From Microvirga rosea (GTDB taxonomy: Bacteria > Pseudomonadota > Alphaproteobacteria > Rhizobiales > Beijerinckiaceae), in assembly GCF_020595095.1 (NCBI RefSeq), contig NZ_JAJDOP010000005.1:62001-126000 (forward strand): a stretch of 64,000 nt of DNA, written 5' to 3'. The first letter of the stretch is position 1. Every line of letters begins with the position of its first letter. A program made the position numbers and the translations under genes. Shown piece by piece: positions 43,785 to 52,326 of this stretch. The notes beneath the pieces were generated by a model. The model ran no database searches. It was given only the letters and a program-made list of their open reading frames with translations, and was not told where the DNA came from.

Positions 43785-44546
43785 ATGCAACAAGCCGTCG
43801 CCGTCGGGACCGCTGCGGATACGCGTCAGATTGCCGTTCTTTCGCGCAGCGGCAAGGGGACACCCGTGGTTTGGCTCGGGGGCTTCAAGTCCGAAATGCG
43901 CTCCATGAAGGCCGAGGCGCTGGATGCCTGGGCCGAAAGAACGGGGCGGTCTTTCCTGCGTTTCGACTACAGCGGCCATGGCGCTTCCGGCGGCGAATTC
44001 GCAGAAGCGACCATATCCCAATGGCTTGAGGACACCCTTGCCGTCCTCGGGCGGTTCCTGAGCGCCCGGCCCCTATTCGTCGGCTCGTCCATGGGGGGAT
44101 GGATAGCCCTTCTGGCAGCCCGCGAACTGTTGCGAACGCGCCCTGAGCTTGCGCCTGTCGGGATGGTTCTGATCGCGCCCGCGGTGGACTTCACGGAGCG
44201 ACTGATGTGGGACCGATTTCCCGAGGAGATTCGTCAGGCGCTCGAGGTCAAGGGCAGCTATTTCCTGCCATCTGCCTATTCTCCCGATCCCTATCCGATC
44301 ACGAAGCGCTTGATCGAGGACGGGCGCAACCACCTGCTGTTCGGTTCTCCCATCCGCGCGGGATGCCCGGTTCATATCCTGCAGGGCATGGAGGATCCGG
44401 ATGTACCTTGGAGCCACGCTTTGAAGCTGGTGGAGCATCTGCCGGGCGACAGCGTCTCCCTTACGTTGATCAATGACGGCGATCACCGATTGTCGCGGCC
44501 GGAAGACCTGGAACGCCTGATCCGGGCTATCGAGGCGATGAGCTGA
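43785..44546 (+). CDS. Alpha/beta hydrolase
   Basis: This 253-residue serine hydrolase has the alpha/beta fold. Visible are the oxyanion region (VVWLGGFKSEM), FDYSGHGASGG, the nucleophile elbow GSSMGGW (Ser about 104), a candidate acid in GMEDPDVPW (about 206-214) and the final His in INDGDHRLSRPED. No signal peptide or lipid-binding features were seen. Esterase, thioesterase or peptidase activity is possible; the substrate is unknown. It is transcribed divergently from the glycosyltransferase and convergently with the DUF1150 gene (18 bases). Confidence 0.9.
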   Translation: MQQAVAVGTAADTRQIAVLSRSGKGTPVVWLGGFKSEMRSMKAEALDAWAERTGRSFLRFDYSGHGASGGEFAEATISQWLEDTLAVLGRFLSARPLFVGSSMGGWIALLAARELLRTRPELAPVGMVLIAPAVDFTERLMWDRFPEEIRQALEVKGSYFLPSAYSPDPYPITKRLIEDGRNHLLFGSPIRAGCPVHILQGMEDPDVPWSHALKLVEHLPGDSVSLTLINDGDHRLSRPEDLERLIRAIEAMS

Positions 44547-44564
44547 AGGAGTGGAAAGTGAGCC

Positions 44565-44831
44565 TTAATGAAGGCTCACCGTCTCAAGGTCGTGAGCCCA
44601 GGCATTGGCCACTGCCGCATCGCGGGTATCGGTCAGGACGATCGGCTCGCCGCTGGCGGACAGAAGCGCGAAAAGCTGCAGACCGGGCTGAATTTCAGGG
44701 GCCTGGGGGAAAAGCCGGACGATGTCGTCCGACAGGACGGGCTTGACATAGGCCATCTCGCCCTCACCCAGAGCGGCCAGTTCGGCTTTGTCCAGGAGCC
44801 CGTCGTTCAAGATCTTGAAGTTGTTGTTCAT
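44565..44831 (-). CDS. DUF1150 family protein
   Basis: This 88-residue acidic protein begins MNNNFKILNDGLLDKAELAAL and contains the conserved YVKPVLSDDIVRLFPQAP and C-terminal ALLSASGEPIVLTDTRDAAVANA. It matches the DUF1150 family, which in alphaproteobacteria commonly lies directly after small heat-shock genes. AAGGAGA precedes the ATG at 44831. It starts 25 bases after the hsp20 stop, so the two form a heat-shock operon. Its biochemical function is not known. Confidence 0.93.
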   Translation of the reverse strand: MNNNFKILNDGLLDKAELAALGEGEMAYVKPVLSDDIVRLFPQAPEIQPGLQLFALLSASGEPIVLTDTRDAAVANAWAHDLETVSLH

Positions 44832-44856
44832 GAGAACTTCTCCTTGGCGGATGCCG

Positions 44857-45291
44857 TTACACCTTGTCCGGAGCGCTGATGTCGATCTTACGGATGATCC
44901 GTTCCGGCTCGGGCCGGGCGAGATCGATCGACAGAAGCCCATTGGACAGGTCAGCCCCCAGCACCTCCATGCCATCGGCGAGGAGAAATGCCCTTTGGAA
45001 CTGTCTGGCGGCAATGCCGCGATGCAGGAAGTGTCTCGCCTTGTCTTCGATCTGTCGCCCCCGGATGACGAGCTGGTTTTCCTCCAGCGTCACCTCAAGC
45101 TGATCCCGGGTAAATCCCGCAACGGCCAGGGTGATGCGGAGGCGCTCGGGATCCTGCGCGGTGCGTGCCAAACGCTCGATATTATAAGGAGGATACCCAT
45201 CTCCCGCGGCCTTTGCGACCCGATCGAGCGCCTGCTCGATCTCGTCGAAGCCCAGAAGAAACGGATGCCCAAAGGGCGATTGACGCGACAT
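44857..45291 (-). CDS. Small heat-shock protein Hsp20 (IbpA type)
   Basis: This 144-residue ATP-independent holdase binds unfolding proteins. It has an N-terminal arm (MSRQSPFGHPFLLGFDEIEQ), an alpha-crystallin domain (about 35-125, with GYPPYNIERL, LAVAGFTRDQLEV and the HRGIAARQFQRAFLL segment) and a C-terminal I-x-I motif (KIDISA) used in oligomerisation. The start is the ATG at 45291, giving the class A (IbpA-like) size. Upstream is a sigma32-type promoter and an ~80-base structured leader. It is followed by the DUF1150 gene. Confidence 0.95.
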   Translation of the reverse strand: MSRQSPFGHPFLLGFDEIEQALDRVAKAAGDGYPPYNIERLARTAQDPERLRITLAVAGFTRDQLEVTLEENQLVIRGRQIEDKARHFLHRGIAARQFQRAFLLADGMEVLGADLSNGLLSIDLARPEPERIIRKIDISAPDKV

Positions 45292-45373
45292 ATTCGAAGC
45301 CCAGAGTTGAAGAGGCACTTCGTTTGATTTGAGCCCGCAGATGCGGCACTCAGGCACCTGCTTCCAGGCGCTG
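45292..45373 (-). promoter_or_regulatory. Structured 5' leader of hsp20, candidate RNA thermometer
   Basis: The predicted leader of about 82 bases contains three successive stems: GCGCCTG/CAGGTGC (loop GAAG), CCGCA/TGCGG, and CGAAG/CTTCG. The last one closes 3 bases before the start codon and encloses the only Shine-Dalgarno-like bases (TGGG). Blocking the ribosome site by an imperfect final stem is the ROSE-type layout known for rhizobial small heat-shock genes; here it is an inference from pairing only. Confidence 0.45.
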
Positions 45374-45379
45374 ACATCA

Positions 45380-45408
45380 ATATGGAGGCTCACCCGACCG
45401 CTATCAAG
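45380..45408 (-). promoter_or_regulatory. Sigma32 (RpoH)-type promoter of hsp20-DUF1150
   Basis: On the minus strand CTTGAT (45403-45408) is separated by 15 bases from CTCCATAT (45380-45387). This closely resembles the RpoH consensus (CTTGAA, 13-15 bases, CCCCATNT). It ends about 90 bases before the hsp20 start codon. Confidence 0.7.
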
Positions 45409-45418
45409 GGCTCCGCAG

Positions 45419-45440
45419 AGCGGCCGCGCTTGCGGCCGCT
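45419..45440 (-). terminator. Hairpin downstream of argH
   Basis: AGCGGCCGC/GCGGCCGCT form a perfect 9-bp stem with loop GCTT, 34 bases after the argH stop and just before the hsp20 promoter. It lacks a U-tract but would insulate hsp20 from argH transcription. Confidence 0.55.
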
Positions 45441-45474
45441 AAGCCATTCATCGAAATGGGTTTTCCGTCCCGCC

Positions 45475-46875
45475 CTACGCTCTCTCACGCCACCAGGCGA
45501 TCTGTTCCGAGACCCGCGCCGGCGATGTGCCGCCGAAACTCGTTCGCGAGCGCACGGAATTCTCGACGCTGAGCACATCGTAGATGTCTTGATGGATGCG
45601 CGGTTCGATGGCCTGCATGACGTCGAGGGGCAGGTCTTCCAGCGGGCTTCCGCGCTTTTCCGCCTCCGACACGATCCGGCCCGTGATGTGGTGCGCGTCC
45701 CGGAAAGGAATATTCAGGCTCCGCACGAGCCAGTCGGCAAGGTCCGTCGCGGTCGAATACCCGGCGCCGGCGACTGCCGCCATGCGCGCCGGCACGGGCT
45801 CCAGGTCCTGAACCATGCCGGTCATGGCGGCAAGAACGAGCTCCAGGGTGTCGGCCGCGTCGAAGAGCGGTTCCTTGTCCTCCTGAGTGTCCTTGGCGTA
45901 GGCGAGCGGAAGCCCCTTCATGACCGTGAGCAGGCTCATGAGCGAGCCGAAGATCCGCCCGGTCTTGCCGCGAACGAGCTCCGCGGCATCGGGATTGCGC
46001 TTTTGCGGCATCATGCTGGAGCCCGTCGTCCAGCGGTCCGGGAGGCGCACGAAGCCGAAGGGCGCCGACATCCAGATCACGATTTCCTCGGCCAGCCTGG
46101 ACAGGTGCATCGCGCAGATGGCGGCGGCCGACATGAACTCGAGCAAGCTGTCCCGGTCCGAAACGGAATCCAGGGAGTTGCGGGTCGGCCCGTCGAAGCC
46201 CAGAGCCTTGGCGGTCATGTGTCGATCGATCGGGAATGAGGTACCCGCGAGGGCTCCAGCGCCGAGCGGGCATTCGTTCAGCCGGGCGCGTGAGTCCCTG
46301 AAGCGCCCGCGGTCACGCCCGAACATCTCCACATAGGCCATGAGATGATGACCGAACGTTACGGGCTGAGCGCCCTGAAGGTGGGTGAAGCCCGGCATCA
46401 CCGTGGCGGCATGAGGCTCGGCCTTGTCGAGGAGCGCCTTGATCAGATTGGTGATCTGCTCGTCGGCCCGGTCGTGCGCGTTGCGTACCCAGAGGCGCAC
46501 ATCGGCGGCCACCTGGTCATTGCGGCTCCGAGCCGTGTGCAGCCGGGCGGCCGGATCGCCGACGATTTCCCTGAGCCTGCTTTCCACATTCATATGAATG
46601 TCTTCAAGCGCCGTGGAGTAGGTAAAGGAACCGGATTCGATTTCCCCAAGCACCCGCTGCAGACCTTGGTGGATCGCGTCACGGTCACTTTCCGCGATGA
46701 TCCCCTGCCGCGCCAGCATAGAGCTGTGGGCGATGGAGCCCTGAATATCTTCCGAAGCCAGACGCTTGTCGAAATCGATGGAAGCATTGATGGCTTCCAT
46801 GAGAGCGCTGGGCGAGGACGAGAAGCGACCACCCCACATGGAATTGGCGCCGGATTTCTTGGCTTCTTCTGACAC
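45475..46875 (-). CDS. argH: Argininosuccinate lyase
   Basis: ArgH cleaves argininosuccinate to arginine and fumarate, the last step of arginine synthesis. The 466-residue protein belongs to the fumarase/aspartase superfamily: [20 protein letters not shown] at the N-terminus, [17 protein letters not shown] (about 113), the [14 protein letters not shown] segment and the signature [15 protein letters not shown] (about 285-299) with the catalytic Ser loop. The start is a GTG at 46875 (no better ATG in frame). It is monocistronic, ending before a hairpin. Confidence 0.97.
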   Translation of the reverse strand: MSEEAKKSGANSMWGGRFSSSPSALMEAINASIDFDKRLASEDIQGSIAHSSMLARQGIIAESDRDAIHQGLQRVLGEIESGSFTYSTALEDIHMNVESRLREIVGDPAARLHTARSRNDQVAADVRLWVRNAHDRADEQITNLIKALLDKAEPHAATVMPGFTHLQGAQPVTFGHHLMAYVEMFGRDRGRFRDSRARLNECPLGAGALAGTSFPIDRHMTAKALGFDGPTRNSLDSVSDRDSLLEFMSAAAICAMHLSRLAEEIVIWMSAPFGFVRLPDRWTTGSSMMPQKRNPDAAELVRGKTGRIFGSLMSLLTVMKGLPLAYAKDTQEDKEPLFDAADTLELVLAAMTGMVQDLEPVPARMAAVAGAGYSTATDLADWLVRSLNIPFRDAHHITGRIVSEAEKRGSPLEDLPLDVMQAIEPRIHQDIYDVLSVENSVRSRTSFGGTSPARVSEQIAWWRERA

Positions 46876-46943
46876 GGTGTTTCATCCAAACGTAAAGGCT
46901 ATTCGCCTTTGCCACAGAATAAGGCCCAAGGCCAAGTCGCATT

Positions 46944-46958
46944 GACAGGCTGCCTGTC
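46944..46958. promoter_or_regulatory. Palindrome overlapping a -35-like element upstream of the dipeptide ABC operon
   Basis: GACAGGCTGCCTGTC is a perfect 15-base palindrome (7-bp arms, one central base) and overlaps TTGACA at 46942-46947. A related segment, TGACAGGCTGCTTGACAGG, occurs on the minus strand upstream of the nucleoside-binding protein gene (36402-36420). A repressor site is possible; -10 elements are weak in both cases. Confidence 0.42.
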
Positions 46959-47083
46959 CATTGAGCATGGTGCGCAGCGTTTACCACTTCAAAACCAGTT
47001 GGTGGACTCGACAGCGCCGTTCTGATCTGCATTCTTAAATTCGGCACAACAGGTGCAAAACAGCGCCGCAAGGGAATTGGCTA

Positions 47084-48679
47084 ATGAAACGTCTCCCCAA
47101 ATTCATCCTCTCGGCCGCCATGGTCACTGCCATGGCGACCTCCTTCACCGCCGTGAAGGCCGCGACACCTCCGGACACTTTGGTTCAGGCTTGGCAAAGC
47201 GACGACATCATCTCGCTGGATCCGGCCGAAGTGTTCGAGCTCAGCGCGTCTGAGATCCTTGGCAACACCTATGAGCGCCTGATCCAGTACGACATCACGG
47301 ACGTCTCCAAGATTTCCGGGCAGGCGGCAGAATCCTGGACCGTCTCCGACGACGGCAAGACCTATACGTTCAAGCTCCGCCCGAACAGGAAGTTCGCTTC
47401 GGGCAACCCGATCACCGCGGAAGACGCCGTCTACTCGCTTCAACGGGCGGTTGCTCTCGATAAGTCTCCCGCCTTCATCCTGGGTCAGTTCGGCCTGACG
47501 AAGGACAACGTGAAGGACAAGATCAAGCAGACGGGCCCGCTCGAGCTCACCATCGAGGTGGATAAACCCTACGCTCCGACGCTCGTTCTTTACTGCCTGG
47601 GCAATTCCGTCGCCTCCATCGTCGACAAGAAGCTCCTCGTGCAGAACGAGAAGGACAGCGATTACGGTTACAACTGGCTGAAGACCCATTACGCCGGCTC
47701 CGGCCCGTACATCATGCGCGACTGGAAGGCGAACGAGGTTATCGTTCTCGAGCGCAACCCGAACTACGAGAAGAAGACGCCTCTCGCCCGCGTCATTTTC
47801 CGCCACATCAAGGAAACGGCGAGCCAGCGTCTTCTGCTCGAGAAGGGCGACATCGACGTGGCCCGTAGCTTGAACCCGGAAGAGATCGATGCGGTCGCCA
47901 AGAACCCGGACGTCAAGATTCAGAGCGCCCCGAAAGGAACGGTCTATTATCTCGGCCTGAACCAGAAGAACCCCAATCTGGCGAAGCCTGAGGTCCGGCA
48001 GGCCCTCAAGTACCTGGTGGATTATGCCGCCATCGCCGACACGATCATGAAGTACAAGGGTGTCGTGCACCAGAACTTCCTGCCCAAGGGCTTCCTCGGC
48101 GCCACGACCACCAATCCGTATAAGCTCGACGTCGCCAAGGCGAAGGAGCTTCTTGCCAAGGCCGGCCTGAAGGACGGCTTCTCCGTCACCATGGACACGC
48201 GCTCGACCGCGGAAATCACCGGCATTGCTCAGGCCATGCAGTCGACCTTCGCGCAAGCCGGCATCAAGCTTGAGATCCTTCCGATGGACAGCAAGCAGGC
48301 TCTGACGAAGTACCGTGCCCGCCAGCACGATATCTATATCGGCAACTGGGGCTCCGACTATCAGGATCCGAACTCCAACGCCGACACCTTCGCGGCCAAT
48401 GACGACAACTCCGACAACGCGAAGGCCAAGCCGCTGGCATGGCGCAATGCGTGGGATCCCGGCCCGCTGACGGCCAAGACCCGCGCGGCTGTCATGGAGC
48501 GTGACGCGGAGAAGCGCGCGGAGATGTACAAGGAACTCCAGAAGGCTGTGCTTGACGATGGCCCGTTCGTGATCTTCCTGCAGCAGACCGAGGTCGCAGC
48601 CGTTCGCAAGAACGTGCAGAACTTCATCCTCGGTCCGTCCTTCAGCGACAACGACGTGTCTCAGACAAAGAAGAACTGA
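47084..48679 (+). CDS. Dipeptide/oligopeptide ABC transporter substrate-binding protein (family 5)
   Basis: This 531-residue periplasmic binding protein has a Sec signal peptide (KFILSAAMVTAMATSFTAVKA, cleaved before ATPPD). Family-5 motifs are ESWTVSDDGKTYTFKLRPN, FASGNPITAEDAVYSLQRA and SGPYIMRDWKANEVIVLERN. It lacks a lipobox. It heads an operon with two permeases, two ATPases and a metallo-dipeptidase, so short peptides are the likely ligands. AAGGGAA precedes the ATG. An unusual palindrome overlaps the probable promoter. Confidence 0.93.
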   Translation: MKRLPKFILSAAMVTAMATSFTAVKAATPPDTLVQAWQSDDIISLDPAEVFELSASEILGNTYERLIQYDITDVSKISGQAAESWTVSDDGKTYTFKLRPNRKFASGNPITAEDAVYSLQRAVALDKSPAFILGQFGLTKDNVKDKIKQTGPLELTIEVDKPYAPTLVLYCLGNSVASIVDKKLLVQNEKDSDYGYNWLKTHYAGSGPYIMRDWKANEVIVLERNPNYEKKTPLARVIFRHIKETASQRLLLEKGDIDVARSLNPEEIDAVAKNPDVKIQSAPKGTVYYLGLNQKNPNLAKPEVRQALKYLVDYAAIADTIMKYKGVVHQNFLPKGFLGATTTNPYKLDVAKAKELLAKAGLKDGFSVTMDTRSTAEITGIAQAMQSTFAQAGIKLEILPMDSKQALTKYRARQHDIYIGNWGSDYQDPNSNADTFAANDDNSDNAKAKPLAWRNAWDPGPLTAKTRAAVMERDAEKRAEMYKELQKAVLDDGPFVIFLQQTEVAAVRKNVQNFILGPSFSDNDVSQTKKN

Positions 48680-48686
48680 CGCCGAA

Positions 48687-49745
48687 ATGGTTTCTGCAGT
48701 CACAAGCCGGGGCGGAGAGCACGCAAGTGCTCTCCGCTCCTTCCTTAAGAGAGCCGCTCAGTTCGTCGTCGTTCTGGTGACGACACTCCTGGGGCTTATC
48801 GCCGTCACGTTCTTTATCGGGCGCGTGGTTCCCATCGATCCGGTCATCGCCATCGTGGGCGATCGGGCTCCGCCGCAGGTCTATGAGCGAGCGCGCGCTG
48901 AACTCGGCCTCGACAAGCCGCTCATCGAACAATTCGCCATCTACGTGAAGAAAGCGGTGACGGGTGATTTCGGCAATTCCGTTCTCACGACCAATCCGGT
49001 GATGACGGATATTGCCAATGTGTTCCCGGCGACCCTTGAACTGGCGACCCTCGGTACCATCATCGGCACCCTCATCGGCATTCCGCTCGGTGTTCTGGCA
49101 GCCGTGAGACGTGGAACGCTCATCGATCAGGTCGTCCGCTTCCTGGGTCTCGTCGGCTATTCCATCCCTATTTTCTGGCTCGGCCTCATGGGCCTTCTGT
49201 TCTTCTATGCGAAGCTCGGGTGGGTTGCGGGTCCCGGACGCATCGATGTCACTTATTCCTATCTCTATACCCCCGTCACAGGCATCGTCCTCATCGATAC
49301 CCTTCTGCAGGGCCAGATGGATGCATTCTGGGATGCGGTCTCGCACGTGCTTCTTCCCGCCTGCCTGCTCGGCTACTTCTCGCTGGCATATATCAGCCGC
49401 ATGACGCGTTCATTCATGCTCAACGAGCTCGCGCAGGAATACGTGATCGCCGCACGGGTCAAAGGATTGTCGGAATTTCGGGTGATCTGGCGTCATGCTC
49501 TGCGCAATGCGGCGGTGCCTCTCATCACGGTGATTGCGCTCTCCTATGCCAACCTGCTCGAAGGCTCCGTTCTCACCGAGACGGTCTTCGCGTGGCCAGG
49601 TCTTGGCCAGTACATCACCAACTCCCTGCAGAATGCGGACATGAACGCCGTTCTCGGCGGAACAATCGTGATCGGCACCGTCTTCGTGCTGCTCAATCTC
49701 GTGTCCGACCTGCTTTATCGTCTGCTCGATCCGAGGACCCGCTAA
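48687..49745 (+). CDS. Dipeptide ABC transporter permease (DppB-like)
   Basis: This 352-residue inner-membrane pore subunit has six helices, the first at about 25-47 (FVVVLVTTLLGLIAVTFFIG). The DppB/OppB features are PIDPVIAIVGDRAPP after helix 1, ARAELGLDKPLIEQF, and the EAA loop EYVIAARVKGLSEFRVIWRH. It starts eight bases after the binding-protein gene and its stop overlaps the next permease start (TAATG). Confidence 0.94.
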   Translation: MVSAVTSRGGEHASALRSFLKRAAQFVVVLVTTLLGLIAVTFFIGRVVPIDPVIAIVGDRAPPQVYERARAELGLDKPLIEQFAIYVKKAVTGDFGNSVLTTNPVMTDIANVFPATLELATLGTIIGTLIGIPLGVLAAVRRGTLIDQVVRFLGLVGYSIPIFWLGLMGLLFFYAKLGWVAGPGRIDVTYSYLYTPVTGIVLIDTLLQGQMDAFWDAVSHVLLPACLLGYFSLAYISRMTRSFMLNELAQEYVIAARVKGLSEFRVIWRHALRNAAVPLITVIALSYANLLEGSVLTETVFAWPGLGQYITNSLQNADMNAVLGGTIVIGTVFVLLNLVSDLLYRLLDPRTR

Positions 49746-50677
49746 TGGCCGGCGCCCCTCCCCTTCCCCAACCATCCGGGCTCCAGGCCTGGCTTCTCTC
49801 CTCCGAGCCCGCCTCCCGCTGGCAGGCGCGTCTTGGACGCGGCTATCTCGGCTGGCGAGCCTTTACGAAGAATCCGCTTGCGGTCCTTGGCCTTGCCATT
49901 GTCATCCTGCTGGTCCTCGTGGCGATCTTGGCGCCTTTGATCGCGCCCTACTCCCCCGTGGCCGGAGGCGATTTGCGAACCGAACGTCTGTTGCCGCCGA
50001 GCGGCACATTCTGGTTCGGTACGGACGATCAAGGTCGCGACATCTTCTCCCGCGTGGTCTACGGATCGCGGATCACGCTCTGGGTCGTCATGCTCGTTGC
50101 GGTGATCGCGACCCCGATCGGCGTCATGATCGGCACCGTCGCGGGATATCACGGCGGATGGATCGACACGGTCCTGATGCGGATCACCGATATCTTTCTT
50201 GCGTTTCCGAGACTGATCCTGGCTCTCGCTTTCGTGGCGGCGCTGGGACCCGGTATCGAGAACGCGATCATCGCCATATCGATTACCTCGTGGCCCCCCT
50301 ATGCTCGCATCGCGCGCGCGGAAACGCTCACCATTCGAAACAGCGACTTCATCGCCGCCGTGAAGCTCCAAGGCGCATCCACGCCGCGGATCATCTTCGG
50401 CCACGTGATCCCTCTCTGCATCTCCTCCGTCATCGTCCGTGTGACGCTCGACATGGCCGGAATCATCCTTACGGCCGCCGGGCTGGGCTTCCTGGGTCTT
50501 GGAGCACAACCACCCATGCCGGAATGGGGCGCGATGGTGGCGACAGGCCGGAATTACCTGATCGACCAGTGGTGGGTCGCGGCCATGCCGGGCCTTGCGA
50601 TCTTCGTCGTCAGCCTGGGCTTCAATCTGCTCGGCGACGGCCTGCGTGACGTACTCGATCCGAAGGCTGCGAAATGA
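49745..50677 (+). CDS. Dipeptide ABC transporter permease (DppC-like)
   Basis: This is the second pore subunit of 310 residues. The N-terminal OppC_N segment ends in the helix AVLGLAIVILLVLVAILAPL. It then shows GTDDQGRDIFSRVVYG and an EAA-type loop (SDFIAAVKLQGASTPRIIFG) and finishes in LLGDGLRDVLDPKAAK. Translation starts at the ATG 49745, overlapping the previous stop; the longer frame upstream is out-of-register shadow. Its stop overlaps the start of the first ATPase (ATGA). Confidence 0.94.
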   Translation: MAGAPPLPQPSGLQAWLLSSEPASRWQARLGRGYLGWRAFTKNPLAVLGLAIVILLVLVAILAPLIAPYSPVAGGDLRTERLLPPSGTFWFGTDDQGRDIFSRVVYGSRITLWVVMLVAVIATPIGVMIGTVAGYHGGWIDTVLMRITDIFLAFPRLILALAFVAALGPGIENAIIAISITSWPPYARIARAETLTIRNSDFIAAVKLQGASTPRIIFGHVIPLCISSVIVRVTLDMAGIILTAAGLGFLGLGAQPPMPEWGAMVATGRNYLIDQWWVAAMPGLAIFVVSLGFNLLGDGLRDVLDPKAAK

Positions 50678-51513
50678 CCACACCGCTGCTTGAAGTCGAG
50701 GACCTGAGGGTCCGATTCCACCTGCGCACCGGTACTGTCGAGGCGGTACGGGGCGTTTCATTCCAGCTCGGCCGGGAACGGCTCGGAATCGTGGGCGAAT
50801 CCGGATCCGGAAAATCGCAGACGGGCCGCGCCATCCTGGGATTGACGCCGCCTCCCGGTGAAGTGACCGCCAAGCGCCTGACGTTTGACGGAATCGATCT
50901 GCTCACGGCGTCGAGGCGGACCTTGCGCCATCTGCGTGGCGGCCGCATCTCCATGGTGATGCAGGATCCGAAGTACTCGCTCAATCCTGTTATGACCATC
51001 GGAGAGCAGATCATCGAAGCTTATCGGGCTCATGCCAAATCGGCGAGCCGGAGCGAAGCGCGCGATCGGGCTCTTGCGATGCTGGAAGCGGTGAAGATGC
51101 GCAATCCGGCTCGGGTCTTCGAGCTTTATCCTCACGAAGTTTCAGGTGGCATGGGCCAACGGGCCATGATCGCCATGATGCTCGTCACGGAACCTGATCT
51201 GCTGATCGCGGACGAGCCCACCTCGGCGCTCGACGTCACGGTCTCGATGGAGGTTCTGCGTATTCTTGACGAACTCGTCTCGGAACGCGGGATGGGCCTG
51301 ATCTTCATTTCGCACGATTTGAAGCTCGTTTCGTCCTTCTGCGACCGTGTCTTGGTGATGTATGCGGGTCGCGTGGTCGAGGAGCTCGAGGCAAAAAACC
51401 TCCGCGAAGCGAAGCATCCGTATACGCAGGGTCTCATGCGTTGCCTTCCGACCCTGGCTGATGATGTCCGCCCGCTCCCGACTCTCAACCGCGACCCTGC
51501 TTGGGCTCTGTAA
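50674..51513 (+). CDS. Dipeptide ABC transporter ATP-binding protein (DppD-like)
   Basis: This 279-residue ATPase has Walker [11 protein letters not shown] (about 40), Q-loop MQDPKYSLNPVM, signature VSGGMGQRAMIAMML, Walker [13 protein letters not shown] and H-loop SHD. It is shorter than DppD/OppD (about 320-330) because the C-terminal oligopeptide extension ends after the KHPYTQGLMRCLP segment and lacks the Cys cluster. It overlaps the preceding permease by 4 bases and pairs with the next ATPase. Confidence 0.93.
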   Translation: MTTPLLEVEDLRVRFHLRTGTVEAVRGVSFQLGRERLGIVGESGSGKSQTGRAILGLTPPPGEVTAKRLTFDGIDLLTASRRTLRHLRGGRISMVMQDPKYSLNPVMTIGEQIIEAYRAHAKSASRSEARDRALAMLEAVKMRNPARVFELYPHEVSGGMGQRAMIAMMLVTEPDLLIADEPTSALDVTVSMEVLRILDELVSERGMGLIFISHDLKLVSSFCDRVLVMYAGRVVEELEAKNLREAKHPYTQGLMRCLPTLADDVRPLPTLNRDPAWAL

Positions 51514-51520
51514 AGATCCG

Positions 51521-52297
51521 ATGCTCGATATTCAAAAACTCAAAGTCGTCTATGGAACGGGTCATCTGCGCGTCGATGCGGTCAAGGATGTCAGCTTCCA
51601 TGTGGAAGCTGGCGCAGCCTATGGCCTTGTTGGCGAATCCGGATCGGGCAAGTCGACCGTCCTGCGGGCGATCTGCGGCCTCGCGCCTATCTCGGCCGGA
51701 CAGGTTTTCGTGGACGGCAAGGAAGTCAAGGAGCCGCGCGACAAGGCGTTCTACCGCACCGTACAAATGGTGTTTCAGGACCCTTACGCGTCGCTTCATC
51801 CACGCCACACGGTCGACCGCACCCTTTCGGAGCCGCTGGCAATTCATGGCGAGCGGGATGCGGAAGTGCGCATTCTCCAGGCCCTCCGCGAAGTCGGACT
51901 GGGTCCCTCGTTCCGTTTCCGCTACCCGCATCAGCTTTCAGGCGGACAGCGGCAGCGCATCGCGATCGCCCGCGCTCTGATTCTGCGGCCGAAGGTTCTG
52001 CTTCTCGACGAGCCTACATCGGCACTCGATGCGTCCGTGCAGGCGGAGATCTTGAACCTCCTCGACGAACTGCGCCGGAAGATGGGTCTGACCTATATTC
52101 TGGTTAGCCACGATCTCGCGGTTGTGGCGCATCTGTGCGAACGCCTTCTCGTCATGCGTCATGGCGAGGGGGTGGAGGAAACCACGGCAGTGGCCCTTCG
52201 CACCGGCAGGGCGTCCAATGCTTATACGCAGGAACTGATCGAAGCGAGCCGTGGCTTTTCAAGAGATACGGTCAAGACCGCTTCCGCCGCCCTTTAG
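51521..52297 (+). CDS. Dipeptide ABC transporter ATP-binding protein (DppF-like, short)
   Basis: This 258-residue second ATPase has Walker [11 protein letters not shown] (about 39), Q-loop FQDPYASLHPRH, signature [15 protein letters not shown], Walker [12 protein letters not shown] and H-loop SHD. It lacks the OppF/DppF C-terminal extension almost completely. The start is the ATG at 51521, seven bases after the upstream stop; the open frame continues further back but has no family similarity there. The dipeptidase gene follows after 29 bases. Confidence 0.93.
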   Translation: MLDIQKLKVVYGTGHLRVDAVKDVSFHVEAGAAYGLVGESGSGKSTVLRAICGLAPISAGQVFVDGKEVKEPRDKAFYRTVQMVFQDPYASLHPRHTVDRTLSEPLAIHGERDAEVRILQALREVGLGPSFRFRYPHQLSGGQRQRIAIARALILRPKVLLLDEPTSALDASVQAEILNLLDELRRKMGLTYILVSHDLAVVAHLCERLLVMRHGEGVEETTAVALRTGRASNAYTQELIEASRGFSRDTVKTASAAL

Positions 52298-52326
52298 TTC
52301 ATTGTCCAACCCTTCAGCGTGAGCCC

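Noticed and set aside
46895..47083. Possible mobile-element or phage attachment remnants near argH
   Set aside because: Only short dyads around promoters were found; no target duplications, integrase or tRNA nearby.
47081..48703. 540-codon minus-strand open frame opposite the peptide-binding protein
   Set aside because: Covers almost exactly the sense gene in the opposite direction and has no recognisable features.
52135..52326. N-terminal extension of the M19 dipeptidase into the preceding ATPase gene
   Set aside because: It is out-of-frame translation of a secure ATPase gene; the family N-terminus begins at 52327.
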